Assembly (NCBI RefSeq): GCF_024343575.1
Contig: NZ_RJUA01000127.1
Coordinates: 124,001-188,000, forward strand
Direction of reading: 5' to 3'
DNA length: 64,000 nt
From: Lacihabitans sp. LS3-19
GTDB lineage: Bacteria; Bacteroidota; Bacteroidia; Cytophagales; Spirosomataceae
Shown: in pieces, positions 9,066 to 18,899 of the stretch
Position numbering within the stretch: position 1 is the stretch's first letter
Layout of the letters: each line of letters starts with the position of its first letter
The notes under the pieces: model-generated
What the model was told of the DNA's origin: nothing
Seen by the model: the letters and a program-made list of their open reading frames with translations, nothing else
Database searches by the model: none
Translations under genes and position numbers: made by a program

Positions 9066-9330
9066 GATTTGATTTACGATTTGTTCGATTTATGATTAAT
9101 TCGATTTTAGATTGATTCGATTTACGATTGATTCGATTTTAGATTGATTCGATTATTTGCGATTGGTTCGATTAATTTGATCAGGCGGCGTCTGCTTTCG
9201 ATAAGCTCGATTTACGGTTATTATGATTTAAGATTGGTTTGATTTAAGATTAGTTTCAATTTTGAATTCTAAGTTTAAAAACCATAAATCGAATCAATCT
9301 AAAATCGTTAATCGGATCAATCTAAAATCA
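9066..9330. repeat. 16-bp tandem repeat array with inverted copies
   Basis: From 9066 to about 9179 a 16-base unit (GATTCGATTTTAGATT or GATTCGATTTACGATT) is repeated about seven times, the outer copies more diverged. A spacer with looser copies follows. At 9283-9330 two copies lie in the opposite orientation and reach the stop codon of the upstream gene. Direct and inverted copies can pair into a long hairpin between the two dehydrogenase-subunit genes. The unit does not match the repeat at 1-105. Confidence 0.8.
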
Positions 9331-9870
9331 ATAAGCATAAGCTTTTTGATTGGGCTTAAGCTTTATCAGTTCAAGTTTACCTGGTATTTGCACATACTCA
9401 AATGAAGCCTTTAGGCCAGCTTCTGAGGTGAAATAACCCAAAAGGGTAAGTTCTTTTATCAATCGCCAGAATGGGGTTACATTTCCAGTATTTTTCTTGG
9501 TTTCTTGTTCCAACAATTTCAGAACACCCTTTCTTTCATCCGTATTTAAACTTAAAAACTTTACACTTTCCATGCTAGCCAAACCTTCTACAAAGCTCTG
9601 TTGCTCAGGTTCTTTGTAGCAATCTTTCAACATCATCTTGATGAAAGCTGGCACACCAACATCTTTCGCTCCCGGTGTATTAGTTTTAGGAATAATTAAT
9701 TCCGCTATTTCAGCTACAATTTTTTGTTGGGTTTCGGTTAAAGAAAACATCGCACCGTTCATTTTGGGTTTTGTAGATTTATCCCAATTATCCATCGCCA
9801 TGACTGTTGATGCAGAAAACGCCCCACCCAACATCAAAGCTACATTTCTTATGACTTCTCTTCTGTTCAT
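9328..9870 (-). CDS. Gluconate 2-dehydrogenase subunit 3-like protein
   Basis: About 180 residues from the ATG at 9870. An upstream in-frame start at 9906 would only add residues before the Tat signal. The N-terminus MNRREVIRNVALMLGGAFSA is a twin-arginine signal. The mature domain has the family pattern LTETQQKIVAEIAELIIPKT near residue 45, PGAKDVGVPAFIKMML after it, and a C-terminal YFTSEAGLKASFEYVQIPGK. In this family the small subunit escorts and anchors a GMC catalytic subunit across the inner membrane. The GMC gene lies 262 bases downstream on the same strand, separated by the repeat array. Confidence 0.9.
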   Translation of the reverse strand: MNRREVIRNVALMLGGAFSASTVMAMDNWDKSTKPKMNGAMFSLTETQQKIVAEIAELIIPKTNTPGAKDVGVPAFIKMMLKDCYKEPEQQSFVEGLASMESVKFLSLNTDERKGVLKLLEQETKKNTGNVTPFWRLIKELTLLGYFTSEAGLKASFEYVQIPGKLELIKLKPNQKAYAY

Positions 9871-9935
9871 TTTTTTTCTAAAGATTGAATATTTTATCAA
9901 AAACAAATATATTTATTCCATCTGATAATTCGCTC

Positions 9936-10200
9936 ATGAAGCAGAAATTTATTCGTGTAAAAAAAACACTTATTGAGTTTTGGAAATACTTTGGAGTGCT
10001 TTATGTTTTTATAAAAAAAGGACTTTATTGACTTTGAAAAAGTATTTGATAAAAACAAGTCCATTAATAATATCTACTACGACCTAATTTTTAAATATCC
10101 CCAATATTTCAAGAGGTTTTTTAAACAAAATTTGTGGTTTCTAATTTGTATGTCGGAAGGTGAATTAAAGAAAAAAAACAAAATCCTTGTCTCAATCTAA
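9936..10200 (+). pseudogene. Possible small gene broken by an A-run frameshift
   Basis: An ATG at 9936 opens 31 codons (MKQKFIRVKKTLIEFWKYFG...) that stop at 10031. If the seven-A run at 10013-10019 were six As, the frame would continue into 59 further codons to a stop at 10198, with protein-like, Phe/Lys/Tyr-rich content (FEKVFDKNKSINNIYYDL...). I do not recognise the roughly 87-residue product. It may be a decayed or phase-variable gene, a sequencing error, or chance open frame in A+T-rich DNA. Confidence 0.3.
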
Positions 10201-10229
10201 TTACTTATTAATGATAAAAATATTACCAT

Positions 10230-10237
10230 TACTTTTG
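10230..10237 (+). promoter_or_regulatory. Candidate -7 element for ZIP transporter
   Basis: TACTTTTG matches the Bacteroidota -7 consensus TAnnTTTG and sits 23 bases before the ATG at 10260. No clear -33 TTG is present at the usual distance, so this is tentative. Confidence 0.35.
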
Positions 10238-10259
10238 CAAAAAAAACATTCAAAATCTC

Positions 10260-10991
10260 ATGTCAGAAATTCTAATTCAGATAGCTTTATTTGCCTTAAT
10301 TCCTGTTATCACCATGAATCTAGGTGGTATAATTGCATTAATCCGTCAGCCAAACGGTAATGTAAGAAGTTTGATTTTGCATTTTGCTGCTGGGGTGGTT
10401 TTTTCGGTGGTTGCAGTTGAGATTTTGCCAGATATTGTAAAAGAGCATGAACCAGTAATGGTGGTGATTGGATTCTCCCTTGGCTTGATTACTATGTTGG
10501 CAATAAAGCGGTTTTCGGAAAGTAAAACTGGAGAAAAAGTTAATATAAATGATAGCAAATTACCCATAAGTCTCTTAGTTGCAGTTGGTGTCGATATTTT
10601 TATTGACGGACTTTTGCTAGGTATTAGCTTCAATGCTGGAAAAAAAGAAGGTTTATTGCTTGCAATAGCTTTGAGTCTTGAACTTCTGTCTTTAGGAATA
10701 GCAACTTCTACAGAATTACGACAGAACAAATTAAGCAAATTTAGGACCGCAGGACTTATTTTTGGTTTGACAATGATTTTCTTTTTAAGTGCAGTTTTAG
10801 GTTCATCTCTTTTGGCCAATCTTTCGCATCAATATATAGAAGTGGTACTTTCATTTGGTTTATCCGCACTTTTGTTTTTGGTAACCGAAGAATTGCTTTT
10901 AGAAGCCCACGAAGAGGCAGAAACTGCATGGCACACTGCTGTATTCTTTTTCGGTTTTTTGATATTTTTGATTTTAGGAATGGTTGTTTAG
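10260..10991 (+). CDS. ZIP-family divalent metal transporter
   Basis: A 243-residue inner-membrane protein with about eight hydrophobic helices. ZIP features are the His/Glu-bearing helix LILHFAAGVVFSVVAVEILP near residue 45 and the amphipathic metal-path helices GVDIFIDGLLLGISF near residue 115 and ALSLELLSLGIA near residue 140. These transporters move Zn, Fe or Mn. The central variable loop is short and lacks the usual His-rich stretch. Its stop codon overlaps the end of the truncated toxin frame on the opposite strand, suggesting the junction formed by recombination. Confidence 0.85.
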   Translation: MSEILIQIALFALIPVITMNLGGIIALIRQPNGNVRSLILHFAAGVVFSVVAVEILPDIVKEHEPVMVVIGFSLGLITMLAIKRFSESKTGEKVNINDSKLPISLLVAVGVDIFIDGLLLGISFNAGKKEGLLLAIALSLELLSLGIATSTELRQNKLSKFRTAGLIFGLTMIFFLSAVLGSSLLANLSHQYIEVVLSFGLSALLFLVTEELLLEAHEEAETAWHTAVFFFGFLIFLILGMVV

Positions 10992-11101
10992 GTAAATAGG
11001 AATGAATTTACCTTATTGTAAAATTCAGTTTTGATTAATGTGGGTTTGTCGTTGATCTTATCCAAATACTTCTCAAACTTTTTTGTGATAATAACTTCCA
11101 T
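10988..11101 (-). pseudogene. Truncated RelE/ParE-type toxin
   Basis: A 37-codon frame, MEVIITKKFEKYLDKINDKP and onward, stopping at 10988. The opening matches the first helix of Bacteroidota RelE/ParE toxins (typically about 85-90 residues), but the catalytic beta-sheet half is missing. Its ATG overlaps the TAA of the upstream small gene by one base (TAATG), the classic antitoxin-toxin coupling. Coding sequence is lost where the convergent ZIP transporter gene begins, so this is a 3'-truncated toxin. Confidence 0.7.
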
Positions 11102-11310
11102 TATTCACTAATTTTTGCTCTCAATTTCTTTAAGAAAGTCGAAGTATTAACGGTTTGAGATTTATCCACTTTCTCCATAATATTTCCCAATAAAAAATCT
11201 TCCAATTCATTAACTTTGAACAACTTGCCAGTATCTCCCATCTTTTTTGCCAATTCCAAAATCAATCTAGCATTTGCCGAAGAATTTGTATTTATTATTA
11301 CTGTTTTCAT
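11101..11310 (-). CDS. Antitoxin-like small protein
   Basis: A 69-residue charged protein: strand-like MKTVIINTNSSANARLILEL, then amphipathic helices ending STFLKKLRAKISE. Size, charge pattern, and the one-base overlap with a RelE-type toxin remnant downstream identify it as the likely antitoxin of a type II pair. It has no obvious ribbon-helix-helix or Xre motif, and resembles the small uncharacterised antitoxins paired with RelE in Bacteroidota. With the toxin truncated, it may now be an orphan. Confidence 0.65.
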   Translation of the reverse strand: MKTVIINTNSSANARLILELAKKMGDTGKLFKVNELEDFLLGNIMEKVDKSQTVNTSTFLKKLRAKISE

Positions 11311-11401
11311 CTATATTTTTTTAAAAAAATTAATAAAAAAATTAACAATTATAAAAATCGAAATTGGATCTCCGAAATCAGAATATAAAAAGGAAGTTAT
11401 T

Positions 11402-14400
11402 TTAATTCCCCTCTACAATCTTAATTTCCTCTTCGGTAAGGCCATAAAGTTGATAAACCATGGCATCTATTTCTTTGTCTGTTTTGTCTATTTCGGCTTT
11501 TATGGATTGGGCTTTTTGTGCTTCTACCGAAAAATAACCTTCCCATTCTGCTTCTTCTGCAAGACTTAATTTTATTTTCTTTTTGGCTAATTCAGCAATA
11601 AACTCTTTGTAAGTCAATGAATACCAATTCTCTAACTTAGTTGACAGTTCAGTTAATTCAAATTTACGTTGAAGTGTTCTTTGAAATTTTTGCGATTGCT
11701 CTTGAAGGTTTTTATTTTGAAAAAGTATTGTTTCTACTAAACTTGTTAATTCTTGGTTTGTGGAGGGAACGGGAATTTGTCCAAAGTATTTCCAAATAAG
11801 CTGATAACCATTTTGAATTTGAGTACAAAATTTACTTATCAACCACCAACCCATTTTTGAATTCAAAACTCCTAATAATGCTTTATTTTCTGTTGGAATT
11901 ATCCACATTGAATTGTTACAATACAAACCTAATTCGTCATAAATAAAACAAGGCTTGACCTGAAAGGTTTGAAACATTATTTTAGGTTTGGAAAAAAACT
12001 CATAGTAGTTAATAGAATCTGAGGTTTCAAACCATTTATTTGTTGTTTTTTTCCTACTACCTTTTTCGCCACTTTGTTCCAATCTTTGAATACCGAATTT
12101 CAATAAATGATTTTTAATTCCTTGAATATTTTCAATGTCTAATTTAAATGCAGGAAAAGTACCTATTAGGTAATTTTCAATTTTTAGTGGACAATATCTA
12201 CTTATATTTCTGCCCTGAACAAAAGGAAAAATATAATTCTTAGCATTATAATCACTGTTAATAATTTCATTTTTTGTCAATTCATTAATAAAAAACGCTT
12301 CAGATAAACCAGTTTTTACGCCATAATATGCGTCACCATTTATATAATCTTCAAGAGTTAATAATTGATTTTGTAGTTTGGTTAATAGCTCTTTATCTGA
12401 ATTCGAAGAAATCACCCATGTTTGTTCATTGAAGGAACCGATTGGAAATATTTGCGTATTTTGATGAATATTAAAATCAAAATCATTTTTCATTTCAGAT
12501 TTTAAAACCGAAATGGGTATGTAATCAGAAGGATCTTTTTTTTCAGATATAAAAATACAAGGATAAGTTGTAGCCCCTTCAAAAATTTGCAAATCTCCAA
12601 AATCTATTAGTTGATTCATTTGAAATTTTAGAAAATAACTCCTCAATGATTTGCCATATTCCGCCTGTAACCATTTGTTAGGCATTATATAAGAAACTAT
12701 TCCCCGAGTTTTTACAATTCCAAAGCCTTTTTCAACAAATAGAACATATAAATCACCTCTTTTTTCGAATGTTTCATATCCTAATTTAGATATTTGTTCA
12801 GACAAAATCTTATTAGTTTCTAATTTCACATACGGCGGATTCCCAATAATTACATCAAAACCACCTTTGTCAAAAACCTGAGGAAATTCCTCATTCCAAT
12901 TGAATGCTTTTTCGCCAGCTATTTCGGGGTCGTCTATTAACGAGTTGCCACATTTTATATTACTATTGAGGTCATTGAGTTTTCTGTTGGGCTGTGCAGT
13001 CCTTAGCCAAAGCGAAAGTTTGGCTATTTCTACACTTTCCTCGTTTAAATCCACCCCAAAAAGGTTGTTTTCTAAAATACTTTTCGAAACGTCGTTTAAT
13101 AAAATGGCATCACCAAATAACTTGGCTTGCAGTTCGTCGAGATATTTGTGTTCGTTAATAAGAAAATCAAGTGCCTGATTAAGAAACGCCCCAGAGCCAC
13201 AAGCAGGGTCGCAGATTGTAAGTTGTAGAAGCCATTCTCTATAATTTTTCAATTTGTCAAAAAACGGCCCACGAGCTTTACCAGTTTTCTTTACAAAGTC
13301 CTCATCTTTAAGCTCTAACTCAGCTTTTTTATCAATACATAGTTTACCAACGGTGTTTTCTACTATGTATTTGGTTATGTATTTTGGAGTATAAAATACC
13401 CCGTCTTTTTTGCGTTTAGTTTTCGACTTTTCTATTTCTTGACCTTCTAATTGAGCTTGAATTTCATCCAATTCGTTCAAAGAGTTTTCGAAAATATGCC
13501 CAAGAATGTTAACATCTACTTCGCTTTCAAAATTGTATTCCGATAGCTTGTGGGTATGCCTAAATAATAATTCATCGTCGATACTGATGGCGTCTAGCAA
13601 TTCGTCAGGCTTGAAAAGCCCGCCGTTATATGCAAACACATCGTATCTTTTACCTTTAAAACCGGTATTTAGATAGCCAAAATATTTTTTAAATCTGCTA
13701 TAGAGTGGTGTATGCTCGTCTCTATCCTGGATGTCACGCCAATCGTTCAAAACCAACCTCACCGAGTTTGGTGGAAGGAGATTTCGATCTTCGGCAAAAA
13801 ACAAAAACAAAAATCTATCGAGTAGTTTTTGAGATTTTTTAAAGAGCGTAAGAGCATCAAATTCGGGATTAAGCTGAACCAGATTTTGATGTAACTCCCT
13901 TTTAAACAGCGAATAATCTTTGTAAAGTTTTTTGGTGATGTTGTCTTCTTCACTTAAAGACTCCGCCTTGATTTTTTGAGGAATATTGGCCTGAATGGTC
14001 TCAAACGAAAGACATAAATAGAGCAGTTCGAACTCTGCCTCCGTTAAAGTAAACAAATTGAACTCCAAATGGTCTATGGCGTTATCGATATAAAACCAAA
14101 GTTTTTCAAAATTTGAAGTAATGACATAGGTGCAATTGGCCTGATTGTTTTTGTAGCCAAATGCTTGCGTTTCGATTTTTGCAAGATCTGTGGTGTCGGT
14201 TCCTTTAAGCTCAATTACAGCTGTTACAATTCCATTTATGATAATGGCCCCATCAGATTTTTTGCTATCCTTCTCGTTTTTCTTTTCAGTTATTAAATTA
14301 AAATTGGGCTCAGGATTCTGTTTGTAACCCAGCACTTTTACGAATAAATCTCTAAAAAAACCTTCTTGATATTGCTCTTCCTTGCTGTTTCTGATGTTTT

Positions 14401-14515
14401 CCTGAATATCTGCATTGTGGAAATGTGACCTAAATACAGAATAGGCAGTTTTTAAAACTTCTTTATTTATATTGTTGGCGTATTTTTTTGAAACTGTGGC
14501 TTGGAAAAAGGACAT
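11402..14515 (-). CDS. Type IIG restriction-modification enzyme
   Basis: A 1037-residue single-chain enzyme. Residues about 1-120 look like a PD-(D/E)xK nuclease (Asp88 then Glu102-Leu-Lys104). The middle is a gamma-type N6-adenine methyltransferase with motif I DPACGSGAF from Asp436 and motif IV GNPPY at Asn559. Residues about 700-1000 hold a TaqI-like target-recognition region (FFINELTKNEII, WKYFGQIPVPS), ending in a coiled segment. It should both methylate adenine and cut DNA at an asymmetric site, using S-adenosylmethionine. It is complete, stands alone next to a decayed toxin-antitoxin pair, and no separate specificity gene is present. Confidence 0.9.
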   Translation of the reverse strand: MSFFQATVSKKYANNINKEVLKTAYSVFRSHFHNADIQENIRNSKEEQYQEGFFRDLFVKVLGYKQNPEPNFNLITEKKNEKDSKKSDGAIIINGIVTAVIELKGTDTTDLAKIETQAFGYKNNQANCTYVITSNFEKLWFYIDNAIDHLEFNLFTLTEAEFELLYLCLSFETIQANIPQKIKAESLSEEDNITKKLYKDYSLFKRELHQNLVQLNPEFDALTLFKKSQKLLDRFLFLFFAEDRNLLPPNSVRLVLNDWRDIQDRDEHTPLYSRFKKYFGYLNTGFKGKRYDVFAYNGGLFKPDELLDAISIDDELLFRHTHKLSEYNFESEVDVNILGHIFENSLNELDEIQAQLEGQEIEKSKTKRKKDGVFYTPKYITKYIVENTVGKLCIDKKAELELKDEDFVKKTGKARGPFFDKLKNYREWLLQLTICDPACGSGAFLNQALDFLINEHKYLDELQAKLFGDAILLNDVSKSILENNLFGVDLNEESVEIAKLSLWLRTAQPNRKLNDLNSNIKCGNSLIDDPEIAGEKAFNWNEEFPQVFDKGGFDVIIGNPPYVKLETNKILSEQISKLGYETFEKRGDLYVLFVEKGFGIVKTRGIVSYIMPNKWLQAEYGKSLRSYFLKFQMNQLIDFGDLQIFEGATTYPCIFISEKKDPSDYIPISVLKSEMKNDFDFNIHQNTQIFPIGSFNEQTWVISSNSDKELLTKLQNQLLTLEDYINGDAYYGVKTGLSEAFFINELTKNEIINSDYNAKNYIFPFVQGRNISRYCPLKIENYLIGTFPAFKLDIENIQGIKNHLLKFGIQRLEQSGEKGSRKKTTNKWFETSDSINYYEFFSKPKIMFQTFQVKPCFIYDELGLYCNNSMWIIPTENKALLGVLNSKMGWWLISKFCTQIQNGYQLIWKYFGQIPVPSTNQELTSLVETILFQNKNLQEQSQKFQRTLQRKFELTELSTKLENWYSLTYKEFIAELAKKKIKLSLAEEAEWEGYFSVEAQKAQSIKAEIDKTDKEIDAMVYQLYGLTEEEIKIVEGN

Positions 14516-14620
14516 TGCGGTTTAAAGAAAATTATGTTTTCGAATGGTTTAAAATGTGAATATACATTTCAATTTCTTAATATTTTCCATTTTTCGAGAA
14601 ATCATTAAAGATGGAAGGTA

Positions 14621-14654
14621 TAAAAAAAATCAAGGTGGCTAAACCACCCTGATT
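14621..14654 (-). terminator. Intrinsic terminator after esterase gene
   Basis: Stem AATCAAGGTGG / CCACCCTGATT (14628-14638, 14644-14654; one mismatch) with a 5-base loop. On the minus strand it is followed by a T-run from the A-tract at 14622-14629. It sits directly after the esterase stop codon. Confidence 0.85.
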
Positions 14655-14661
14655 AATCAAA

Positions 14662-15963
14662 TTACTTCTTAGCCTGAGCGGCCGTCCATTCCATCAAAGT
14701 AGTTGGTTTGTCATTGAGCAAAACTTCCGATCCGTCATATTCGGTATGAGATTGGTTGGCATGCGAATATATCCACGACCAATGTCCATTGAAATAATAA
14801 TTTTCACCGCCATACATACCTGAAAGGTCCGTCACATGCTCATAAAAACTGAAATGAACATTTTTAGCTCCTGCTTTTTTCAATCTTTCATAAACGGGTA
14901 TTGCAGTTTTAACAGGATCAGTGGTTTTATCATCTTTAGATTGAATAAACCAAATCGGAACATTTTTTATGCTATTTATCTGAGCATCAGTAATATATTG
15001 CGATTGATAAGCCAATGCACTTATATATCCAGCAGCAAAATAATTGGGTTCTTTCAAAATCAATTTCAAAGACATATAACCTCCATTTGAACAGCCTCCT
15101 AAATATATTCTCTTTTTATCAATTCCAGGATGAGCGTTTACATATTCTTTAATTAAAGCCATCAAACCTACATTATACACATCTTCTCCATTTCCAGATT
15201 GGGTTTTGCCATCTTTGTCGTGCATCCAAGCACCAGGGGTCTGTGGAACTAAAACATAAGCTCCACCAAAATATTTTTGAATTTCGGGCGAAGCATAGTT
15301 AAAAGCCTTATTGGCTGTCAAAGCTATACTTGGGTCTGTTCCACCTTCGCCACCGCCATGTAGCCAAATGATAAGTGGTGCTTTGGAAGCAGATTTTTTA
15401 GGTATAAAGTGGGCATAAGTAAGCGATTTACCCGTTTCGTATTCGTATTTTCCAGATAAATCAAACTCGTCAATTATGGGCATTATCCTTCCTTTTTCTT
15501 TGTCCCAAACTTGGTTGGTTTTATTATTGGTAACCGTCATTTTATAGTTTACCCATTGGTTGCCTCTACACTCTGCTTTTCGTGAATATTGCAAAGCTGA
15601 ACAGATGGATAGATTAGGAGCAACGTATAATATCAAAGTAACAAATGATCCTTCCTCTAACCTACTACCTTTGCTGTCAGACACATAAGCAAATATAACC
15701 GTCCGATTTCCTTTTGCATCAGCTACAGGAACTTCAGCACAGTCATGACTTCTTTCTGCATAAACCGAATAATCTGCCATGTCAACTGATTTGGCTGGAG
15801 CGTTAAGTCCAACCACAACTTTATTGACCATCGGTCCCCAATCAAATCCCTCGATTATAGCAGTGTATTCTCGCGATTGAGGGTTTTGCGAATGGCCTTT
15901 TTGAAATATTCCAAATACTAAAAGCAGCAACAAAAAGAGTTTTCCAAATTTCATTTCTTTCAT
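14662..15963 (-). CDS. Secreted alpha/beta-hydrolase esterase
   Basis: A 433-residue protein with a Sec signal (FGKLFLLLLLVFGIFQKGHSQ). An N-terminal Ig-like domain (to about residue 165) precedes an alpha/beta-hydrolase domain of the prolyl-oligopeptidase/PHB-depolymerase-like esterase type. The oxyanion loop is IIWLHGGGEGG and the nucleophile is Ser292 in GGCSNGGYMSLKL. The acid is probably in SKDDKTTDP, and a late His occurs in HWSWIYSHANQ. Such enzymes hydrolyse esters in polysaccharides or other extracellular substrates; the target here is unknown. It is a single-gene unit with its own terminator. Confidence 0.85.
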   Translation of the reverse strand: MKEMKFGKLFLLLLLVFGIFQKGHSQNPQSREYTAIIEGFDWGPMVNKVVVGLNAPAKSVDMADYSVYAERSHDCAEVPVADAKGNRTVIFAYVSDSKGSRLEEGSFVTLILYVAPNLSICSALQYSRKAECRGNQWVNYKMTVTNNKTNQVWDKEKGRIMPIIDEFDLSGKYEYETGKSLTYAHFIPKKSASKAPLIIWLHGGGEGGTDPSIALTANKAFNYASPEIQKYFGGAYVLVPQTPGAWMHDKDGKTQSGNGEDVYNVGLMALIKEYVNAHPGIDKKRIYLGGCSNGGYMSLKLILKEPNYFAAGYISALAYQSQYITDAQINSIKNVPIWFIQSKDDKTTDPVKTAIPVYERLKKAGAKNVHFSFYEHVTDLSGMYGGENYYFNGHWSWIYSHANQSHTEYDGSEVLLNDKPTTLMEWTAAQAKK

Positions 15964-16277
15964 TTTATTAAGGTTTTTTTATGCAAAATACAGATAAAAA
16001 ACTAAAACTAACAATCGATTATTTTTGATGTTCTATGCAAAGATTTGAAATGGAAGGTTGGTTAGTGAATCTATTTGAAACATGAGTCCAAAAGCACATT
16101 AAAACAAAAAAAAGAGTTAAAATTATCTTTTGTGAAGGCATTAAATTTCTAAAATTGTGTATTTCAATAACCTGTATAAAGTTCTTTAGTTTGATGTGGA
16201 AACTTTTCATTAACCGATTTGAAAAATAATTTAATCACCTCTATTATCATTTTTTTGAAATAGTGGCAAAATCCACA

Positions 16278-17321
<1,044 letters not shown>

Positions 17322-17385
17322 TCAAACGATTTGTTACGAAAATCAAATAAACGTAATTGTGATTTAACTTAATTTTATCTCTATT

Positions 17386-17913
17386 TTAAGCTTCTTTCAA
17401 ATACATTTTCATCATAATATCAGTCTGCTCGTCGTCGCCTAATTTGAAAATATGTTTGTCAAATTCTACGAAACCATTTTTCTTATAAAAACTGATGGCT
17501 CTTGGATTTTCTTCCCACACGCCTAACCAAACATAATCTACTTGTTTATCTTTCGCAATTTTTATTGCTTGGTCATAAAGCAATTGGCCGACACTTTTTC
17601 CATGAAATTCCTTCAAAACATAAATTCGCTCAATTTCAAGAGCTTTTTCATCTTTCAATTCGGTTTGTGACTGACCAAAATTTAGTTTTAAATAACCTAT
17701 AACTTGGCTTTGGAGCTTAGCAAAATAAAACTCGGCATTTGTATCATTGAGTTCATTGTTAAGTTTTTCTAATGAAAAACCTTCCTCTAAATATTTTGAC
17801 ATATTCTCTTCAGTATTTCCAGAAGAAAATGTCTCAAAAAAAGTTTGCTTTCCGATTTGCTGTAAATCAGGCAGATCTATCTTTTTAACTTTAACTATTT
17901 CAATGGATTTCAT
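17386..17913 (-). CDS. GNAT-family N-acetyltransferase
   Basis: A 175-residue acetyl-CoA-dependent transferase. Motif A is IERIYVLKEFHGKSVGQLLY (about residues 93-112). Motif B is NPRAISFYKKNGFVEFDKH near residue 140. The N-terminal helix pair (FFETFSSGNTEENMSKYLEE) is typical of the spermidine/spermine-like subset. The acceptor amine is unknown. It lies between the aldo/keto reductase and the AraC gene, same strand. Confidence 0.9.
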   Translation of the reverse strand: MKSIEIVKVKKIDLPDLQQIGKQTFFETFSSGNTEENMSKYLEEGFSLEKLNNELNDTNAEFYFAKLQSQVIGYLKLNFGQSQTELKDEKALEIERIYVLKEFHGKSVGQLLYDQAIKIAKDKQVDYVWLGVWEENPRAISFYKKNGFVEFDKHIFKLGDDEQTDIMMKMYLKEA

Positions 17914-17985
17914 ACTTTAAATATGTATTTTTTTTCAATTTAATAATTTAAATTTCTCCAAGATTTAAGAATTAAACAATAAATC

Positions 17986-18897
17986 TCAAATGTTTCTAAA
18001 CTTGGAAGGACTAATCCCTAAGTGTTTTTTGAAAAAATTATTGAAGTGTGTAACTTCGGTAAAACCCAGAGCATAGGCAATTTCGGAAATATTCCAATTA
18101 CTTTGCTTAAGCATAATTTTGGCCTCTTGAAGTAGCCTTTCAGCTATAATTTGAGTTGTAGTTTTTTGTGTAATTTCCTTTACCGCCCTGTTCAAATGAT
18201 TCACATGCACATTTAATTGCTCTGCAAATTCTGATGCCGAACGAAGCTTTATGCTCGGGTGGTTTTCGTCTATTGGATATTGCCTTTCTACCAATTCCAA
18301 AAATATAGTGGAGATTCTCTGAGAGGCTTTGATTTGTTGTCCGCCCATATGTTTTTCTAACAAAGAGGCGGGTTCCATTTTCATTGCAAAATGTAGCAAT
18401 TCAAACACAAGATTTCGCAGGACGTCATATTTATGTACATATTCTGAATTTATCTCTTCAAACATTTTTGCAAATATTGGCCTTACCAATTCACCTTGTT
18501 CTTCTGTAAGCTCAAACACATGATTACCAGTCGGTTGAAAAACAGAATATTGATTTAGATCGCCAAATCTTTGAAAGAAATCCTGATTGAAAATACAGTA
18601 GGAACCCTCAATAATACGCTCCAAATTTTCACATTTATAGGGTATATGTGGATTAGAAAAAAACAAAGCCTGATTTTTAACTTTTATCACTCTGTCGGCA
18701 TATTGAATTTCAATGTCTCCCAACACATACATGACTTTATAAAAATCTCTTCTTTTGTACGGTAAATTTCGGGCTTTACTAGATTCTACAATTTCATGTT
18801 TAAACACATTGAAATGCCCGATATTGTTTTTCAACCTATCAGGAATCCAATCAAACTTACGCTTATAAAATTCCTCTAAAGTTTCTTTGTTATCCAT
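17986..18897 (-). CDS. AraC-family transcriptional regulator
   Basis: A 303-residue regulator starting at the ATG at 18897, two bases after the stop of the upstream outer-membrane-protein gene; an earlier in-frame start at 18930 would overlap that gene. The N-terminal sensor portion is cupin-like (ALFFSNPHIPYKCENLE near residue 82). The C-terminal DNA-binding domain is typical: SEFAEQLNVHVNHLNRAVKE, TTQIIAERLLQEAKIML, ISEIAYALGFTEVTHFNNFF and HLGISPSKFR. It probably controls this cluster, perhaps including the aldo/keto reductase downstream. Confidence 0.9.
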   Translation of the reverse strand: MDNKETLEEFYKRKFDWIPDRLKNNIGHFNVFKHEIVESSKARNLPYKRRDFYKVMYVLGDIEIQYADRVIKVKNQALFFSNPHIPYKCENLERIIEGSYCIFNQDFFQRFGDLNQYSVFQPTGNHVFELTEEQGELVRPIFAKMFEEINSEYVHKYDVLRNLVFELLHFAMKMEPASLLEKHMGGQQIKASQRISTIFLELVERQYPIDENHPSIKLRSASEFAEQLNVHVNHLNRAVKEITQKTTTQIIAERLLQEAKIMLKQSNWNISEIAYALGFTEVTHFNNFFKKHLGISPSKFRNI

Positions 18898-18899
18898 TT

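Noticed and set aside
16019-16210. A 63-residue minus-strand frame upstream of the esterase
   Set aside because: It has one hydrophobic stretch and no family resemblance. It could be a small membrane peptide, but nothing else supports it.
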